From NCBI RefSeq assembly GCF_000520955.1, contig NZ_JACC01000037.1:1-64000 (forward strand): a stretch of 64,000 nucleotides of DNA, written 5' to 3'. Below the pieces are notes generated by a model that saw only the letters and a program-made list of their open reading frames with translations, was not told the DNA's origin and ran no database searches. The position numbers and the translations under genes are program-made. The stretch comes from Aquimarina pacifica (GTDB lineage: Bacteria; Bacteroidota; Bacteroidia; Flavobacteriales; Flavobacteriaceae). Below, piece after piece: positions 62,801 through 64,000 of the stretch (its first letter is position 1; each line of letters opens with the position of its first letter).

Positions 62801-64000
62801 GGTAATATTGATGTACGAAACGGTTCATCATATGGTAGTACCAATACTGTAGGATATAGTCCATATACCACGTATAACTTTAGGATAGAGGTTGATTTTA
62901 ACAATAATCAATACGACGTATATGTTTCTGAAGAAAATCAAAGCGAAATTCTATTAGCTGATAATTTCAATTTCAGATCAGAAAAATCAGCTTTATCAAA
63001 AATAAATAGCTGGTCTACATTTAGCAATTTTGGTTCAATATCCATTTGTGATGTTGATGAAAATGGTGGTACAAATGAACTTCCAGAAGTTTCATTAACC
63101 TCTCCTACTAACAACAGCACATATGATAATGGGGACACCATCACACTTTCTGCAAATGCAAGTGATACGGATGGTACTATCACCCAGGTTGCTTGGTATG
63201 CAAATGATCAATTACTATTTACAGATTACACAGCTCCTTATACTCAGTCTTGGAGCAATGTTGTCACAGGCACTTATGAAATTGTAGCCAGAACTGAAGA
63301 TAATGACGGAGGAATTACTTGGTCCTCTCCTGTAACCATAACGGTAGAAGAAGCTGTTCCTTCATTTTGTGCCACCAGTAGTGCTAATTGGTCAGGAACC
63401 GAAATAGGTAGTACAGAACAAGGTACGTTTACCGCTACGGTCGAAGTAACTCCTAATACTAGTAACATGGATGGAGTAGTCGGATTAAGTATTAACAGAC
63501 CTGACGACTATTCTGGTTTAGCTGCAATCTTAAGACTCAATAAAAATGGATTGTTTGATGTAAGAAACGGCGGTTCTTATGATTACTCTACTGCTTTAAA
63601 CTATGTTGTAGGAACCACATACATAGTTCGATTTGAAATCGATGTCAACTCCAAAAAGTATGATGTATATGTTGCTGCTCCTGGAGCAAGTGAAATAAAT
63701 ATTGCTTCTGATTATGATTTTAGAACTGAACAATCTACTATTTCAAGCTTAAGATACTGGAGATGGACCTCTAGCATAGGAAACCTAGAAGTATGTAACC
63801 CACAGATTTTGACCGCCCCATTATCTTTGGACAAAAATCCCGCGGACATCTCAGACTATACGATCAGTAAGGATGAGATTAGAGCTACTCCGAATCCAGC
63901 TTCTGATGTAATTACTTTCTCTTTAGGTAAAATCAAAGGAACTACAAATCTAACTTTAATAAGTATCTCTGGAGTTACTGTTTTACAAGAGACCAAACAA
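59801..64000 (+). CDS. T9SS-exported BNR/VPS10-like multidomain protein, 3' end missing
   Basis: An open frame of 1400 codons continues beyond the window. A signal peptide (VLFISAILFISTFIISAQ) is followed by a VPS10/BNR propeller at about 130-780, with many repeats such as VYVGTPAGGLWKSTTGGNAW, IFKTTDGANSW and KSTDGGKTFTNISGSLPN. Then come a PA14-like domain (about 783-935: FNGYINIPQDGIYVFYLESD, DGSKLYVGD), a jelly-roll-like unit (about 940-1085), an Ig-like unit (LTSPTNNSTYDNGDTITLSA) and a second copy of the jelly-roll unit (about 1189-1330). A T9SS type A signal begins near 1360 (RATPNPASDVITFSLG). It is probably a carbohydrate-active or adhesive surface protein; no catalytic site is recognised. 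Confidence 0.88.
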   Translation, partial: MVQYLHNSFHQIYSKKVLFISAILFISTFIISAQSPLQERYFMEVLQQTKNFEEIVQTVEKHYENKDKGKGSGYKQWKRWEEFYSTRLMPDGTVPNLGAVEWDAYKKSSLLSKKNTKSAQQSAIAGNWESIGPDNHIRYGQGYNGGIGRINCISVDPSDSNIIYVGTPAGGLWKSTTGGNAWTPLTDDLPSLGISGIAIDYQSPSTNRTIYILTGDGDGGHTQSIGVLKSIDNGVTWLSTGLSWDVEDRIVGYKLLMHPTNNQEMFVVTSSGIFKTTDGANSWNQVTQYQRIYDIEYKPGNPNYIYAAGAGFITRSTDGGDNWDELESDVLPTWGSRTAIAVSPDEPNYLYAIFSGLTGEGTMKGVFRSTDSGNSFSLRSNSPNILGYNRYGNDNKSQSYYDLAIAVSPDNADEVQVGGINCWKSTNGGSSWTNSSYWVETSAGAGSYTHADIHALEYYNGTLFSGSDGGIYKNDSSTNGWENISSGLVISQMYRIGLDPTNPNRFLHGCQDNGSNKIENGNYYHWYGADGFECIVDPSNPERIYGSYQNGGIIRSENNGLSITNIQPSEAGSGNWDTPYVLDPNDSDIIYAGYADLWKSEDRGDSWTNITEGETGYTTARQVAVAPSNSDYLYVLKSSKLYYSTNGGSSWEENEDIGYTTKTYISVHPTDPKKVWITAGGFTEGEKVFKSTDGGKTFTNISGSLPNIPTNCIVYENGSNNGIYIGTDLGIFYFNDDLSDWILFSNNLPTTIVKELEIQYTSGKLFAGTFGRGMWTSDLYEPSYKSAENITDISSGLSYSYYEGEWRILPDFSLLNPNEEGTVNNISLSPKNRDTNFGLEFNGYINIPQDGIYVFYLESDDGSKLYVGDIEVINNDRTHESQEKLGGIGLKKGYHSIRVSYFQFEDDSELGLSYSGPGISKQNIPDSVLVTAGNVDQPRNCTSSSNAEWISQTITEQSSNFSLSFKITPDTSNMDGVFGFSDTSATTYSELGIIVRFNTSGNIDVRNGSSYGSTNTVGYSPYTTYNFRIEVDFNNNQYDVYVSEENQSEILLADNFNFRSEKSALSKINSWSTFSNFGSISICDVDENGGTNELPEVSLTSPTNNSTYDNGDTITLSANASDTDGTITQVAWYANDQLLFTDYTAPYTQSWSNVVTGTYEIVARTEDNDGGITWSSPVTITVEEAVPSFCATSSANWSGTEIGSTEQGTFTATVEVTPNTSNMDGVVGLSINRPDDYSGLAAILRLNKNGLFDVRNGGSYDYSTALNYVVGTTYIVRFEIDVNSKKYDVYVAAPGASEINIASDYDFRTEQSTISSLRYWRWTSSIGNLEVCNPQILTAPLSLDKNPADISDYTISKDEIRATPNPASDVITFSLGKIKGTTNLTLISISGVTVLQETKQ

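Overview
The window is low-GC DNA that reads as a marine-type Flavobacteriia (Bacteroidetes) chromosome. Indicators are type IX secretion (T9SS) C-terminal signals, promoters of the TTTG/TAnnTTTG class, TPR histidine kinases without periplasmic sensors, DUF4159/DUF1223/YegP/DUF4236 proteins, and RHS/SpvB giant proteins. I cannot name the species from sequence alone.

Region by region. 1-2850: three single-gene units on the minus strand (secreted hypothetical, SUKH/SMI1 protein, serine-less esterase-like protein), separated by related repeats of about 190 bp with TGCTAAC/GTTAGCA ends. 2959-9625: housekeeping (DUF1223, DUF4159, SpoU/TrmH methyltransferase, AI-2E family permease, THUMP-like methyltransferase, two secreted hypotheticals). 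9890-10186: tRNA-Ser(GCT), tRNA-Pro(TGG), tRNA-Arg(TCT). 10498-19408: an RHS/YD-repeat island: a 2085-residue SpvB/FG-GAP/RHS protein, a small T9SS-tagged protein with 15 consecutive Glu, and three small downstream genes. 19792-21737: two overlapping genes encoding a HEPN-like protein and a PD-(D/E)XK nuclease-like protein, a candidate defence pair. 22022-26114: a second array of the same repeat-bounded units (GIY-YIG-like protein plus partner, secreted TPR protein, DUF262-AlbA_2 fusion). 26333-27470: Excalibur lipoprotein, DUF4236 and YegP proteins.

27796-37578 is the most unusual block. A tight minus-strand run encodes a caspase-like protease, a membrane-anchored TIR protein, a DUF6804-like membrane protein, a membrane/coiled-coil protein, a VWA-like lipoprotein, and a voltage-sensor/RCK channel-like protein without the canonical K+ selectivity filter. 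It ends in a clear terminator. Upstream lie a LuxR-type response regulator, a TPR histidine kinase and an unannotated 55-codon acidic ORF. Related sequence motifs occur upstream of the caspase operon, of the two-component operon and of the YegP gene, suggesting one regulon. I propose this as a candidate undescribed signalling or programmed-death system; the function is inference.

38170-43786: an operon-like plus-strand cluster of PQQ sugar dehydrogenase, cytochrome c, AmpG-like permease, NagZ-type GH3 and AnmK, i.e. peptidoglycan recycling. 43895-51266: secreted hypothetical, AraC regulator, trypsin-like protease and neighbour, and a second TPR kinase/LytTR regulator operon. 51313-58824: TsaC/Sua5-family protein, UvrD/PcrA helicase, small conserved protein, M20 amidohydrolase, FMN-dependent glutamate-synthase-like protein and a one-TM protein. 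59801-64000: the first 1400 codons of a T9SS-exported multidomain protein that runs off the window.

Several longest-ORF starts were shortened (esterase, 215-aa cassette protein, TPR cassette protein, response regulator, TPR kinase, 163-aa hypothetical) because the longer versions read into repeats or neighbouring genes. All family calls are from motif recognition by eye; no database search was run.
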